Shown one piece after another: positions 37,730 to 49,760 of a DNA stretch of 64,000 nt. A program made the translations under genes and the position numbers. The DNA is from Pterois miles (lineage: Eukaryota; Chordata; Actinopteri; Perciformes; Scorpaenidae), in NCBI GenBank assembly GCA_947000775.1, contig CAMQGK010000637.1, forward strand, positions 16,994,501 to 17,058,500. Direction: 5' to 3'. Every line of letters starts with the position of its first letter. Within the stretch, counting starts at the first letter, position 1. The notes below the pieces were generated by a model. The model was not told the DNA's origin. It saw only the letters and a program-made list of their open reading frames with translations, and did no database searches.

Positions 37730-37990
37730 TTGCCAGGGTTGCCTGGGTGAATAAGCTTTTCCTCAAAACGGTGCACCTGTTCTCAGTTTTCCATTACATC
37801 ACCCTGTGGCTTTTCCACTACCGCCAGGTCAATTGTAACTGAATGTGCACTAAAGATAATGACTTCCAATAATGAACCTTATCTCTGAGTGCAAAATGGA
37901 GGGACATTTTTCCTGATGGAATTAGAGCACATTGACACTATTTGTAGCTAAAAACCTTTTTATTTATGATTTCAAAAGGCTTTAAAGCAT
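37730..37990. promoter_or_regulatory. Candidate conserved non-coding element
   Basis: Repeat-free block with words such as gtcaattgtaactgaatgtg and aagataatgacttccaataa, lying just before the duplicated segment at 38.0 kb. The call is by texture only. Confidence 0.27.
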
Positions 37991-37999
37991 TTAGGATGG

Positions 38000-38333
38000 T
38001 AGAGTTTCCTCAGTGCACTCAGTTTAAAGGGGATTAAGGCATTTGAAATATGCATTTATAGATCCCAATTTTATCTCGCTGTTCCCTGTACATTCCTTAT
38101 ACACAGCACACCAAAACAAACAAAACATGAAACTGATAATAGAGCATATTGTTGTGTTGCATTGGTTGGACGTGGATGAATGAGTGTAATGTAAGTATAT
38201 GAATCTGTTAATAGTCCTCATCTTCAACCTCTCCTCTTTTAAACAGTGACACACAAGCTGTGGCTGTTGTTTTGTTTATTGATACAGACATGTCTCATAC
38301 ATGTGCCGACAGTAAGTTCAATATATTCAGAGT
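38000..38333. repeat. Duplicated segment, copy 1
   Basis: This segment shares aaaggggattaaggcatttg, tggttggacgtggatgaatg (tggacatcaatgaatg in the other copy), cagtgacacacaagctgt and tttattgatacagacatgtc with 38860-39190, same orientation. The copies have diverged by substitutions and indels, so neither is likely to encode protein. Confidence 0.75.
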
Positions 38334-38855
38334 TGTTAAACGTGAACCGTTGTGCAAAACATATATATTGTCTTTGGTAGCATCTAAAGTTAATGAGAAT
38401 GTCTTAGACCTATGTTAAATATTTTTGATGAGTTGTCCACTTACAATATCCCCTTAGCAAATCCATAACTTGAATCAATGTAACGATGCATTTCATTTGG
38501 TCACCTGTCAATGGTGTCATATCCCCTTTTTGCATGCATCAGCATTGTGGTTGTCATGAATTGACTTTTTATCCACTTTTCAGCCACATTTAGACCAACT
38601 TTTTAGATCTTGGTTGTTTCATCTTGAACCGGATGAAGGGTTTTAGTCGCTGGATGTCTGGATCTTAAGTTATCAGAGAAAGAAGCTGAGCAAACATTAG
38701 CGGCAGCTCAGGAAGTCCTGTGTTCACCAAACAGCATAGGATAGCATACTGTTTCATGCAGTGTTTTTACCAGTTTTGATCACCGGGTTCATTTGTTTTG
38801 GAGAGGAGATCTCTGCGGATAATTCGGCTTCTGGTAAAAAAGCATTTTCTCAGCA
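38334..38855 (+). mobile_element. Dispersed repeat, copy 2 of the 35.5-36.4 kb family
   Basis: Starts gttgttaaacgtgaaccgtt like the left flank of copy 1, then carries cctgtcaatggtgtcatatc, tttttagatcttggttgttt and gataattcggcttctggtaaa. It lies between the two copies of the duplicated segment (38000-38333 and 38860-39190). Its right TTAA end is missing. Confidence 0.6.
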
Positions 38856-38859
38856 CATA

Positions 38860-39190
38860 CAGTACAAAGGGGATTAAGGCATTTGAAATGTGTTTATAGA
38901 TAACAATATCATCATAGTGTCGCCTGTATACACAGCAAACAAAACACAGGGCTTCATTCAAAAGATGAAATAGAAAATAGAGTATATTGTTCATATTGTG
39001 CTGCACTGGTTGGACATCAATGAATGAGTGTAATGCAAGGATATACTGTAAATCTGTTGAAATCCTCAGCTTCAACCTTTCCCTTTTTAAAACAGTGACA
39101 CACAAGCTGTAGCTGCTGTTGTGTTTATTGATACAGGCATGTCTGATCATAAATGGACCTACAGTAAGTCCAATGTATGCATGTCTCTGA
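38860..39190. repeat. Duplicated segment, copy 2
   Basis: Second copy of 38000-38333 in direct orientation. On the reverse strand an open frame of 251 codons (39522-38767) runs across it, the older repeat and a unique GC-rich part (39200-39530). I do not recognise a protein family in it. Confidence 0.72.
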
Positions 39191-39879
39191 GTTGAAATGA
39201 GCAGAGGCTGTGTGCTGCGTTCCCCTCCAGGGGGGTCCCGGTCCTCCCAGTAAGCAAACACCCACTTGACATTGAGCCAAGCAAAGGGGAACAAGGCCCG
39301 CAGTGTCTCCCTGCTCCAAGTGCTTTGTCCTGGAGGAGGTTCCCGCCGTGGCTCCCGGCTCCTAACCCCACGTGACACGCCTGGAGATGAGGCAAGCACT
39401 TGTCTCATGAACATTGTCTGCACAGGGATGTGCCCCTCTCCAGGATTCAACAAGTCAGACCTGCTGGGCAAAATAGATCTGAATACAAGAAGCAGATGTG
39501 TTTGTTCCTCCCAAAGTTCCACATAGATGCAGCACCGTCTTTTTAATTATGATTTATAAGGAAAAATATCATCTTGGGGAGCACAGATGGTATGGGGGTA
39601 AACTCACCCACCACTGCAGAAACCCTTGGGGGTCTTTAGCAAAAATTACCAAAATCATATCACAACCAAATAAATTTATGCAAGTTTAAAAGAGCTGCCT
39701 GGTGGGGGAAAAAATATGGCAGCATGAATAATATTGTGGCGCTATCTTTATTCGTAATTTTTAATGGCTTCATGTTTCAGTTGTTAGTTAATTATCTAAC
39801 GACAACCAATAAAAACAAAACATTCTTGTGTCTTCCTTTTTGTTTACCTGATAGGTCAAATTTTTGGAGTGGCAGTGCA

Positions 39880-40640
39880 TTCTGCAAATGCCAGACAGTT
39901 GTGGGCGTATCCTACCTGTATATTTTTTTCAACTATGAAACGCGGTGCACATGCATACGTTGTGTCAGAAAAAATATAAATATCTGACCACCTTTCTGTA
40001 TACACCGCTGCATTAATTGGAATATTGTTAGCATTACAGCGGTGAAAGAAAATAATCAAGCGTCGTAATTGCTTCTGACAGCTTGGCAGCACTTTTAAGT
40101 ATCAAATCTGTAAAATCGTCATGCAGGCAGGATGTTTTGTATGAGATTTCCCATCTGCCACTCAGACTACATTGTAGGGGATTGGATATCTCCTTCCTTT
40201 GGGTTCCCTGCTCACAAAGGGGTGGAAGGAAATGAGAAGGCAGCCATATTGGCCGATCAATCGTTAAATGATAATTTAAATTATACATATATGGTTAAGT
40301 GAAGCAGAGGTTAAAATCATAAAGGACTACATGCACAAAACCTGGCAAGAATATTGGGACTGAAGTGACACAGAGAGACATCTTTGCAGTATTCAAAAAC
40401 ATGTAGGCGTTGGTGGAATACGGAGCGGGAGCCCGAGGGAAGAGATGGTCATTACCCGCCTGAGAATGGGACATACAGGATTAAACCGAACACTCCGTAG
40501 AATAGGCAAGCTCCCAACTGGACTATGTGCAAACTGTAATAAACCGGAAACTGTAAAATGTGTACTTACGGATTGCAACAGGTATGACGAAGAAAGAGGG
40601 GAACACTCATCATTCTCTCAACTGTAAGTGCGGTTGTCAC
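39880..40640 (+). pseudogene. Fossil 3' end of a LINE ORF2: RNase H domain and Cys-rich tail
   Basis: Although broken by stops and frameshifts, successive pieces follow the order of a non-LTR retrotransposon C-terminus. GAHAYVVSEKI near 39940 is followed by LSVYTAALIGILLALQ near 39990 (usual form YTAEL-AIL-ALQ, so the catalytic Glu is now Ala). GFPAHKGVEGNEKAAILAD near 40196 is the RNase H motif usually WVPAHKGVEGNEKAD-LAK. REEMVITRLRMGHTGLNRTL near 40440 and GLCANCNKPETVKCVL-TDC near 40520 form the C-terminal RLR-GHTGL and Cys-rich tail (the usual EHVL His is Cys here). RNase H at this position is known from I-clade and related LINEs. The rest of ORF2 is absent or unrecognisable upstream. 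It is non-functional. Confidence 0.85.
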
Positions 40641-41359
40641 CAAAATGAAAAGTTGTTTTGTCATCATGTGAGCTGAACTGGTCAAAATGTTTTTTAAGCT
40701 GTCAGCCCTGGAAATGTTTCTTATATACAAGGCTCTGTTTTGTTGTACTTTTTTGTTGACACTGACTACTTACTAATACCAAAATATCAGTTTTGTGTAG
40801 CTTAGATTCTGATTTCAACAGCAGGTATAACTTTACTGGAAAAAGTCAATACTGTACAATACTGTAGTACTTAGAAATGGGATATGTATGTGTGTTTATA
40901 TGGTACATGTATTTGTGTAGTGATGTTACATGTATTATAAACAGAAAATTTTGTTCTTTTATGTGATTACGTTATACAAAATGAGCAGAAAATTTGCCAC
41001 AAAATGACATCCATGCCAAAAACAAACAAACCCCACAACAATGAAAGAACCTGCTGTAGTTTGGTAAAAAAAAACAACAAACTGGACGTCCTCACAGTAG
41101 CCTATGTAACACCATGTAATCAATATTCATGGAATACATGTATGTGTGACAGGTTTTGATAACTGAATGGATCATTAAGCATGATGATTCAAAAGATGAA
41201 GAAATGTTTAGAAGTATGACAGTTTCACTGAGTCAACACATCAGTTTTTATCATTAAGACGTGTGCAAGTGGTTACTGTGCAAACTGTAGACAATTCTAC
41301 TGACTTTTGCACTTTGCATAAGTTGTTTTTCTCCATTATTTTCCTGCCTATCTACTGCA

Positions 41360-41445
41360 CTACACTTCCGTCCACTAGGTGGCAATAATGCACCTCTACA
41401 CTGGTTTGAATGCACACTAATAAACACTAGAGAAGAAGAAGATGT
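41360..41445 (+). mobile_element. Short retroelement 3' end with (GAA)n tail
   Basis: The segment cttccgtccactaggtggca, then ataatgcacc, aataaacact and agaagaagaaga is the usual 3' end of a fish retroelement family (ggtggc-taatgc-aataaa-(gaa)n). It is 5'-truncated. No target duplication was identified by eye. Confidence 0.55.
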
Positions 41446-41621
41446 CAGGTTGCCAGGTCTCTGAGAAGAACCCTTCTTCAAGCTTGCTAATTTAGTCCAT
41501 TATTAGTGAAACAAAGCAGTTTGCTTGAGTTTTTCATTAAAATATGTCGTGAGGAGCATGTGGAAGAAAATTCAGCTGGAGTTCAGCCATCTTTCTCCGC
41601 TCAGACAGCCACTTTACTCCT

Positions 41622-41650
41622 GCTAGCTTAGCTTAGCTTAGCTTAGCTTC
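41622..41650. repeat. (TTAGC)n short tandem repeat
   Basis: About five units of ttagc/agctt. Confidence 0.85.
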
Positions 41651-42109
41651 TGCTCAACATGTGCATTAGCTTTAGACACTGTTGACATGTGGCTGCTGAG
41701 TCAACCATTTCCCTGTTGATATCCCAAGGAAGACATCCACTCCTCCATGTCAACTGACAGGTAGGCTACCTGGCTGCAGCCATGTACCCAGAAAAGTATT
41801 GCAAATGTTAAAGAATGAATATGAAAGGCAGATAGCGTTACTCATAACGAGCGGTAGGCCTGCTGTTGAAAGACTGTTCAGCTGTGAGGCATCAACGTTA
41901 CTCTCCTTTGAAAGAGAAGTGACTGAATTGTTGGACTATGATGAAATAATTTAACACTGAGCCCTGTCGTCTACTGCTGTAATCATTAAAAGTAAGCTAA
42001 TTTACAGTTTCATACTATAGTAGCCTATTGCTGTGTTAGGCTTATTGTTTATTGGGTATATGGGGTTGTGTAAGCTAATTTAATGCTGATGTTGCTGCAT
42101 CTTCCAGCC

Positions 42110-42110
<1 letters not shown>

Positions 42111-42173
<63 letters not shown>
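42111..42173. repeat. (GT)n microsatellite
   Basis: About 31 GT units. Confidence 0.97.
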
Positions 42174-42174
<1 letters not shown>

Positions 42175-43713
42175 TGTTATGTGGCCTATTGGTGCCTTCA
42201 GATGAGGTCCTGTTTACCATGTTTATGAGATGGGAACATCACATGTTGCGTTCAAGTGGTTAAGAAGAACACCGCTGCTAAGCAACGGCAATATTAACGT
42301 TACTGTCTGATTTAACAACCCAGCAGGAAATGCAAAGGCTTAATGATTGAGGAGAAAGATGAGGTCGGTGGGAATATCAACATTTTCCTCAGACACATGA
42401 CTCAAATTACAACAGGCTGTACAATATTAACTTATTATGCACCGATAAATGAACTGAGCTTTGGGAAACTTACTACTTACAAAGTTGTGAATACAACGTG
42501 AGGGGGGCATTTATGTGGACGCAACCTGTAAACACATTAAACACGCTAAACACGAGCCCCACTATATGTTCAAGTGATGTTTTTATTGTAGCTTGTTTCT
42601 GCAGGTGTGTGTGTGTCTGTCCGCTGTGTGAATATATGGCCGCTGTGCCACGCGATATGATGCTTGTTGGTGACTGTAACATTACCTCTGATGATGTCTA
42701 GATGGCTTAGCTGTGGTGCGTTCATGCAGGTATAATTGTGATGGCATATTTTGGTTATGCGTTTCAGAGCCTATTATGTTTGTTGTTGGATGGGCTAGGC
42801 CCACCTTTTTTTTGTACCCATCCACACTGTGATTTTTTTTTTTTGCTTAAGCTACTGAGGTGAACTGTATATGTTACACTGCTGTATTGAGACATAAAAA
42901 ACTTCTGTGTGATAGGCTGTACTGATGTTTACAATAAGTTATCACAAAAAAGTTTGAGGCAACATTAGGTCTGCATTTCTAACTTTACAGCTTCTGACAG
43001 TCTAAAACACAAAGCTGGCATTTTCAGCTTTACATTCTCTGGAGACCATTAAGACCATCTCAGTTTTCGAGTGAGAAAAACTCCAGCTCTGTGTGGACAG
43101 AAAGCCAAAATATAGAGAAGAACATGCCTTTTCAAATATAGCTGGTTCAGTGTACATGTACTCTCCATCTCTTAAGGCGTGATGCTGCAAAGTACAAAAC
43201 TCCTTGAGGGATGTAATCCCGCCTCTGCAGCATACCTGGCTGCCTCGAGTCTTCCCAGTAAATAGGCAGCTTCATCCTCTCAGTGCTGGCAGTATCTCCC
43301 AATCTCTGTCTGCATGGCGATGAGTATATTGTGTATGTGTCACCAAGCTGTCTCATAGCTGCTGTCTGGCTATGTGAGCGGTAAACACAACAACGGGTAT
43401 CTCCTGCTCTCCTCCACTGCCGCCTACCACACTTCGGGCTTTTTGCTCTCTGTCGGGCTTGGCAGCAATATGAAGTCAATAAGATGAATAAAACATACCT
43501 CAATCAGAGGCCTCTACCCTGGGAAATGTCAAACTGTCCGTATAGCTTAATGGGAAAACAGAGGGATCGGAGTTTATCGTATAGCACCTATAAAAATGCA
43601 GCCATGCCATTTGGTTTCTTTGTATATCACAATTACACAAACTGGCAACCATTGAGAGTTAAAATATGTTTTTATTTAGTGGTTATATTTGTTGTTGTTT
43701 TACTTGTAATTAT

Positions 43714-44392
43714 TAGTGCTGTCAATATGAATGCAATAATAATGCATAACACAAATTAGTTTTAATGCCACTAATTTCAACGCATTAATGCAGCTTGCGA
43801 TTTTTAGGCTGTAGTAGGCTCAGTTTTAAAGCGTGAAGATACCGGCATCATCTGAAACTAGAAAACCTGATGAATCCATTGATACCATGTCATGCTAGTT
43901 TGTTGCAAAGGAGGGTAAATAATGTGAGCAAAATTTTGGCGAGGAAAAACTGGCATGGCTATTTTCAAAGCGGTCCCTTGACCTCTGACCTCCAGATATG
44001 TGAAGGTAAATGGGTTCTCTGGGTACCCACCAGTCTCCCCTTTACAGACATGCCCACTTTATGATAATCACATGAAGTTTGGTGCAAGTCAGTCAAGTCA
44101 GCACACTGACACACTGACAGCTGTTGTTGCCTGTTGGGCTTTAATTTTCCATGTTTTGAGCATATTTTTATGCTAATTGCAGTACCTGTGAGGGTTTCTG
44201 GACAATATTTGTCATTGTTTTGTGTTGTTAATTGATTTCCAATGATATATATACACATACATTTGCATAATTCAAGCATATTTCCCCACTCGCATGTTAA
44301 GAGTATTAAATATTTGACAAATCTAGTAAAGTACATTTTGAATAGGAAAAAATGTGTTTAATTGCGATTATTTCAATTGATTGACAGCCCTA
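43714..44392. mobile_element. hAT-type MITE with 8-bp target duplication
   Basis: The 679-bp element starts tagtgctgtcaat and ends attgacagcccta, inverted repeats of 13 bp with two mismatches. It is flanked by a perfect 8-bp duplication, gtaattat (43706-43713 and 44393-44400). This terminus type (AGGGCTGTCAAT) is frequent in fish genomes. Internal sequence includes ccttgacctctgacctccag and ttttgagcatatttttatgc. No transposase frame. Confidence 0.92.
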
Positions 44393-44639
44393 GTAATTAT
44401 CCAACATTTTTCAGAAAGAACTATTTAGTTTTGTAGCTCAGTAGGCAAAAATATTTCTTGCTTAGTTAGAGATTCAGTTTCCACCGAGGGTTTGTGAGCA
44501 CTTGTGGGCACCTATGACACTGCAAACTGCTCTGGGTAAAACCTCCTCTAAATTGCTTATGGTTTGTGCATTTCATTCAACTAGTATGTCACTGAAAATC
44601 TACCGTTTAACATGCATTACTGCACACATTACACACTGC

Positions 44640-44840
44640 TCATCTCAGCCTTTGGTGGTGGATGCTAACCCCTACAGCTAATTATCTTTAAATTAGGGCT
44701 GATGTCTAGGTTTAATTAGGCCTAGCCATGAGGAGGTTTGAAGCTCAACACTAACTCCGGCAACTTCAGCTGCCAAACCTCATCAGCCTAATGGAGACTC
44801 AAACACTGAGGGCCCTCGGGGGCCCAGCAGGCTAGCCTGA
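44640..44840. promoter_or_regulatory. Candidate conserved non-coding element
   Basis: Repeat-free block with closely spaced TAAT words (cagctaattatctttaaatt, ggtttaattaggcctag), lying between a hAT-type element and a short (AC)n. The call is by texture only. Confidence 0.28.
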
Positions 44841-44863
44841 CTTTCTGCCTTATGCCAACCAAG

Positions 44864-44884
44864 ACACACACACACACACACACA
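44864..44884. repeat. (AC)n short microsatellite
   Basis: About ten AC units. Confidence 0.9.
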
Positions 44885-45508
44885 TACACTGCTAATAATC
44901 AAGACATGATGAAGTTAGACTGAAGCAGGTTGTGCATAAATGTGTGTGTCGCAGAGAAGTTAGACTTTTTAATCGTGTCATTTAAATTAGGTATAATGCT
45001 CCTAGCCTCTCTGTGTTTGTTGCTGTTAGCGACTCAGCAAACGGTCCAACCGGTCCAACCTGTTTCAACAGCCAATAAACTCTTGTATAGCTTGCGTCCG
45101 TAAAGAAAAAACAATTTGAAATTCCCCAAAACTGCACAGTCTATGGTTGTCCTCAAACTTGGCTTGATGCAGCATATATCTCTCCTTGTTCAGCAAATTT
45201 GTTATTGGTCTGCTGGTTCTTTGTAGCCATCTGGTGTAAGGTAGGCTGTCCATCGTCTGAAAAACCCTCTTGGATGAAAACAGGAGGCTGAAGCCAACCA
45301 GAGCACAGATCTCACTCTTCCATGCCGATGCCTGTTTCTTACCTTTATTCCCCTGCCATTTCCTTCTGCTGTGGAAATCACAACTTTGCTCTTAATACTG
45401 TAAAAGAGGGAAGCATTGAGCAGGGTAAAAACACAGAAACATGTGCATACCACTGTCACTTACAATATGCTTTTCACCACGCTTATCTCTTTCTGTCTCT
45501 CTTCTACT

Positions 45509-45890
45509 AGGGCTGCACGATTATGGCCAAAATGATAATCCCGATTATGCTGATCAGTGTTGATTGAGATCACAATTATTCACAGATATTTGACAAAATA
45601 TTTATATTGCACTTTCAGACTACCCGACTGGTTTTACTTCCATTTCGTACTATTCCTGCTAACGTACAAATCTTTGCATCGAAGTAAGACCTATAATAAG
45701 GTTCCTCTTCACCTGAGTTTAGAGCTTTTTTGTTGACAGCTCCCCAAAAGTGAAAACAAAACATTTTGATGTGCCAGTGGTGGCTGGCTGTTTAGGAAGC
45801 ATGTGAACAAAAACGCATTTTAGGAACGGCAATATTGCTGTCGATCATCGTTTTGGATTGTGAGTAATATTTCGTTAATCGTGCAACTAT
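45509..45890. mobile_element. hAT-type MITE with 8-bp target duplication
   Basis: The 382-bp element starts agggctgcacgattatggcc and ends cgttaatcgtgcaactat. The complement of the right end (atagttgcacgattaacg) pairs with the left end. A perfect 8-bp duplication, cttctact, flanks it (45501-45508 and 45891-45898). The GGGCTGCACGAT terminus is a frequent fish hAT type. No transposase frame. Confidence 0.92.
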
Positions 45891-46856
45891 CTTCTACTCA
45901 TTTGCTATCTGCTTATCGCATTACCACAATATGGTCTTTCATATTTTCTTCCAGTTTTCCTTTTTTAGCTGCGCGTTTGTCTGTCTGTGTTATGTAGTTC
46001 TTTATGGCCAATAGACAACTTCAGGATAAACCCTCCTTGTTTTTTTGTTTTTTTGTGACTCCCCTCTCTCCCTCCCCATGTCTGACCTCTGGCCTTTTTA
46101 TCAATATCTTCCTCTGTCTCCTACTGATGGCATGTTCAGATGGGCCTAATGCTAATGCTTGTTCCAGTTACAGTAAGTCAGCTAGAGAAATGCTGGGGCA
46201 GATGGTGGGTGGGAAGAGGAGGAGAAATGACAATACATCCTACGGACCTTTCCCTTCAAGGCAGCTGATCTGATATCTGGGGCCTAATCACACATAACCT
46301 GTATGTGTGATCTATTGAATACAAGGGGATTAGAGAAGAGCTGATGAGCTCCTAAAAGTTAAAAGCTAAAACAATAGTGCGCAGATTTCTGCTGCTGGGT
46401 ATAGGCTGGTTACAGAGTGACGTGTGTGGACCACCACGTGTGCCAGAAAGTCACCATTGTTATACTCTTAGATCACGTCACAGTTAAATGGCAGCATTTT
46501 CGGAAATCTTAATTTGTTGTCAGTTACGGTTTTAAGCAAAAATAGAAGAAAAAGATTTTTTTTTGTATAGTTCCTTATTGGCAAAAGTAATTATGCTAAT
46601 AACATGTAGCATCATCAAAAGTAGCATCAGAGACTGTTCCTTTAATTTCCTGCACAATCTTCAAGCTTAGGTTTAGAAGTGGTTATTGGGTTAAGGTGTT
46701 ATAATAAATATTTTGATGAAAAGCTTCTGGCAACTTGACAAAATCATGATGCATGGGGAAGAAATGAGAGGAGAGTAAGTTTAAATTCAGACTACTGAAT
46801 TTTTCTAAAATGATTTGATCAATCAGTCTGCTAAATCATTAGAAACAGCCTTCATG

Positions 46857-47946
46857 TTAAAGGAATACTTCACCCCCCAAATGGTCATTTATATGAATTA
46901 CTCACCCTGTGCTACCTTGAATTCGTCAAGTTTTTCTCACATCCCTCAATGGTGAATGTACACAGACGCATTTTTAATGAAGTGAAGAACAGCAAAACTA
47001 TATCAAAACATCCTTTTACAAACTCTCACAGAATTCATGCAACATAATCCAAGTCTCTATTCATCCAGTCGTATGCTCCGTACTTTGCAAACACATGCGT
47101 CTTTGCGAAAACCTCACTATAGTGGAAACTGCTTATAGTGATCACGATTAGAGATCAACTGCTTATATGAATCAAAAACTCTGGACAGCTCAATCCTGTA
47201 CAAATACTGTTATGTAATTCACTTAAGTAGTCCAGTAATCTGCTCACAGTGTTCATTTGGGGTCTTTTCATACATGACAACATATGGAAAAAATGTAAAA
47301 CTACTAACATTATTAATTCAGATTTTGTTTTGATTTTACTCTACTCCCTTGTTAGTTTCCTCACGGACCGTCTGCGTTTGGGTGCTGTGTGCACATTGAA
47401 ATCATGACAGGAAAATGGATGAAAAACAGCGCACGCAGACGAACGCCGCCTGCCTATCTCCATGCCGCTCGACGGATGAGCGAGCGAGGAGCCCCGTTAA
47501 AGGGGCGCCGTTCATGTGCGTGTCCTGCCCGCGCTGTGGTGGCGCAGCCGGCCAAAAAAGGAAACGCCTCAACATAACATTGGTAAGGGAAAAGGTAGAC
47601 AAAGTGAGCCTGTAAATAGGGAAGCAGTCCGTTTAATTACTTTGCATTCATATAATAAGTATACAGATGTCAACTAGATGGTAATCTGCATGAGAAATAA
47701 AGAACAGCAAAAATTATACTATAAATAATAATAATCATCTCCCTGTAGTGTTCAGTTCAGATGTGATCACTATAAGACGTTTCCATGGTTTACAACACTG
47801 CAGAAGTGTTTTAATAGTAACAGCCCATAAATGGATGTTTAGATATGGTTAATGTTTGCTTGCAAGAAAAAATATTTCTTCATAAATTCAAGGTAACATA
47901 TTGAATAATTGTATTCAAATGGTCATTTTGGGGTGAAGTATTACCT
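46857..47946. mobile_element. Long-TIR DNA element with a CpG-rich core
   Basis: The left end is TTAAaggaatacttcacccc and the right end ggggtgaagtattacctt. The inverted repeats continue inward for about 60 bp (caaatggtcattt and cctgtgctaccttgaattc on the left, as complements on the right), with indels. TTAA is present on the left only, so the right edge is decayed. The interior from 47385 to 47580 is unusually CpG-rich (gcacgcagacgaacgccgcc, ctcgacggatgagcgagcga), unlike the AT-rich arms. Confidence 0.7.
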
Positions 47947-49129
47947 TCCAATCCAGGATTTAGCATGATTTAATTCAAGCCTTAGCATAGCGCGTCTTGC
48001 TACAACACTTCTCTCGTCCATCTGTTTACCTGCCCTTTATCCTTGAGACACAAGTGGCGAGACAGGCAGCAAATGGATAAATAAAGACTGAGCAAAAATT
48101 GGCAGTGGGTGTGTTTGTTCTTCGGGGCATGTTGGCCGCCTCTGCGCACTGACAGCCAGTCTGTCTCAGAGGACTGAGTGACGGAGAGGGGCAGCGGAGC
48201 TGGCAGAACGCTAATGGGCGTGATGCTAATGAGCTCCGAGCCAATAAACAAGCTCTCCCTTCCCCTCCCCTAACCCCTGATCTCCTCTCTTGTTTGTTTA
48301 ACACCCTCGCAGGTAAAATGAGGTGAATTCAGCTGCGTTGCCAGAAACAAAAAAAAAAAACAAGCTGGAATAGCAACGGATGAAGCTTGTTTAGATTTAG
48401 TCTCAACCAATACTCTCTTTTTTACTATTAATGGAGCATATTTTGACTGTTCCGTATTGCCATTCACTATATTATAAATCTATCCATTTCCTGCACTTTT
48501 TATTGATGTATGGTAACTTTGTGCCCTCAGAGCATTTAAGTACATTTTAAAAGCACTCAAACACTCTGAGTTTTACACAAATCCACTGCTCAAGAAAAAT
48601 GTCAGTAAAATTGCACTACTTCTACATGAGCAGGGTATTTTGGTACACTTCACACCTGGGGAAATAACACAAATGGACTCAAAAATAACCATCTTACCCT
48701 CACTCCTTTATGTGTATGGAGGCTTTTCAGTGCTTTTTACCCTCTTTCTCTTTAACAACCTGTGATGTCTCACGCTTTTGTCCCCTCTTTCCCACCCTGG
48801 AGAAATGTCACTTGGGCCGGCATCGTCCGTCAAACTGGCATCTCTGACAGAGCGCTCGGCTAAAAGGCCATGCTCCGATTGGCATGGGATCCCCTGGCTG
48901 TGCTGTGTCAGGCTGCCGCCTTGTCTCCTCTCCTCTCCACATTATTGGCATTCTCAAATCTGGAAAGATATTGACTCTTTCCAACATTCCCAGCTGCAAT
49001 TTTTTCTGTAGTCCTTCTTCCTTTGGAGTGCTGCTTCAACCTCTTAGAGGAGTTTATGTGCAAGTCTTGTTTCCCGGTTTTGCACGGGTTTTTGCAAATA
49101 AATTAGCTCAGTCTGTGTCCGTCACCTTT

Positions 49130-49760
49130 ATGGTTTGGACATTATAAAAGGCAACCGCTGCTCTTTGTCATATTTGGCGAATATCTCCTCACAGCCTGTT
49201 AGCTGTCTGTTCTGTGTGCGCTGAAAAAAATAAATCTGGTGTTCACACACAGCCTTGGCTCTGTAAATGGGAAACAAAGTGGCTTGGACTAAGCCACACA
49301 GCACTATTCTAGCCAGCACAGGGGAAAGACCACGGATGCATAAAAAGAAAGGCAGTAGGAACGAGAGGAGGGACAGGTGTTGTTTGGGTGTTTAGTTCAA
49401 ATATCAATCTTTCTCCAGAATCACAGACTCCACCTTTAAATGCTTGTTGTTTCAAAGAGGAAAAAAAAATCCTCTGTATTGTAACTAATGATCGATGCGC
49501 TGATGAAGTGCAGCCAGAATTCTCTCAGCGGGCTGACAACACTATTAATTGCTCATCTTGCTTTATCTGACGCCTTTAGCTAATCACAATTCAGTTTGAT
49601 AGGAATGAGAAGTGACCACGGGGCTGTTTATAGTCGAGGGAGGCCGCAAGACTCTTGTTCCTTTTTTTTTCATGATTAATATTGATTACTTGCAGAAACC
49701 AATAAAGCTGAGTCCCTTTGTGACTCTTGATGCAGGTTGGGGCCACTTGTATTCTTTAGG
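49130..49760. promoter_or_regulatory. Candidate conserved non-coding element(s)
   Basis: Two blocks, 49140-49300 and 49520-49760, contain no repeat seen elsewhere and have compact AT-core words (cactattaattgctcatctt, tcatgattaatattgattac, cagaaaccaataaagctgag). No coding frame. The call is by texture only. Confidence 0.32.

Noticed and set aside
39159..43503. Two reverse-strand peptides sharing a YWED-x-PG-like word (near 39240 and 43250)
   Set aside because: The match is only a few residues long, and the surrounding sequences do not align, so I treat it as chance.
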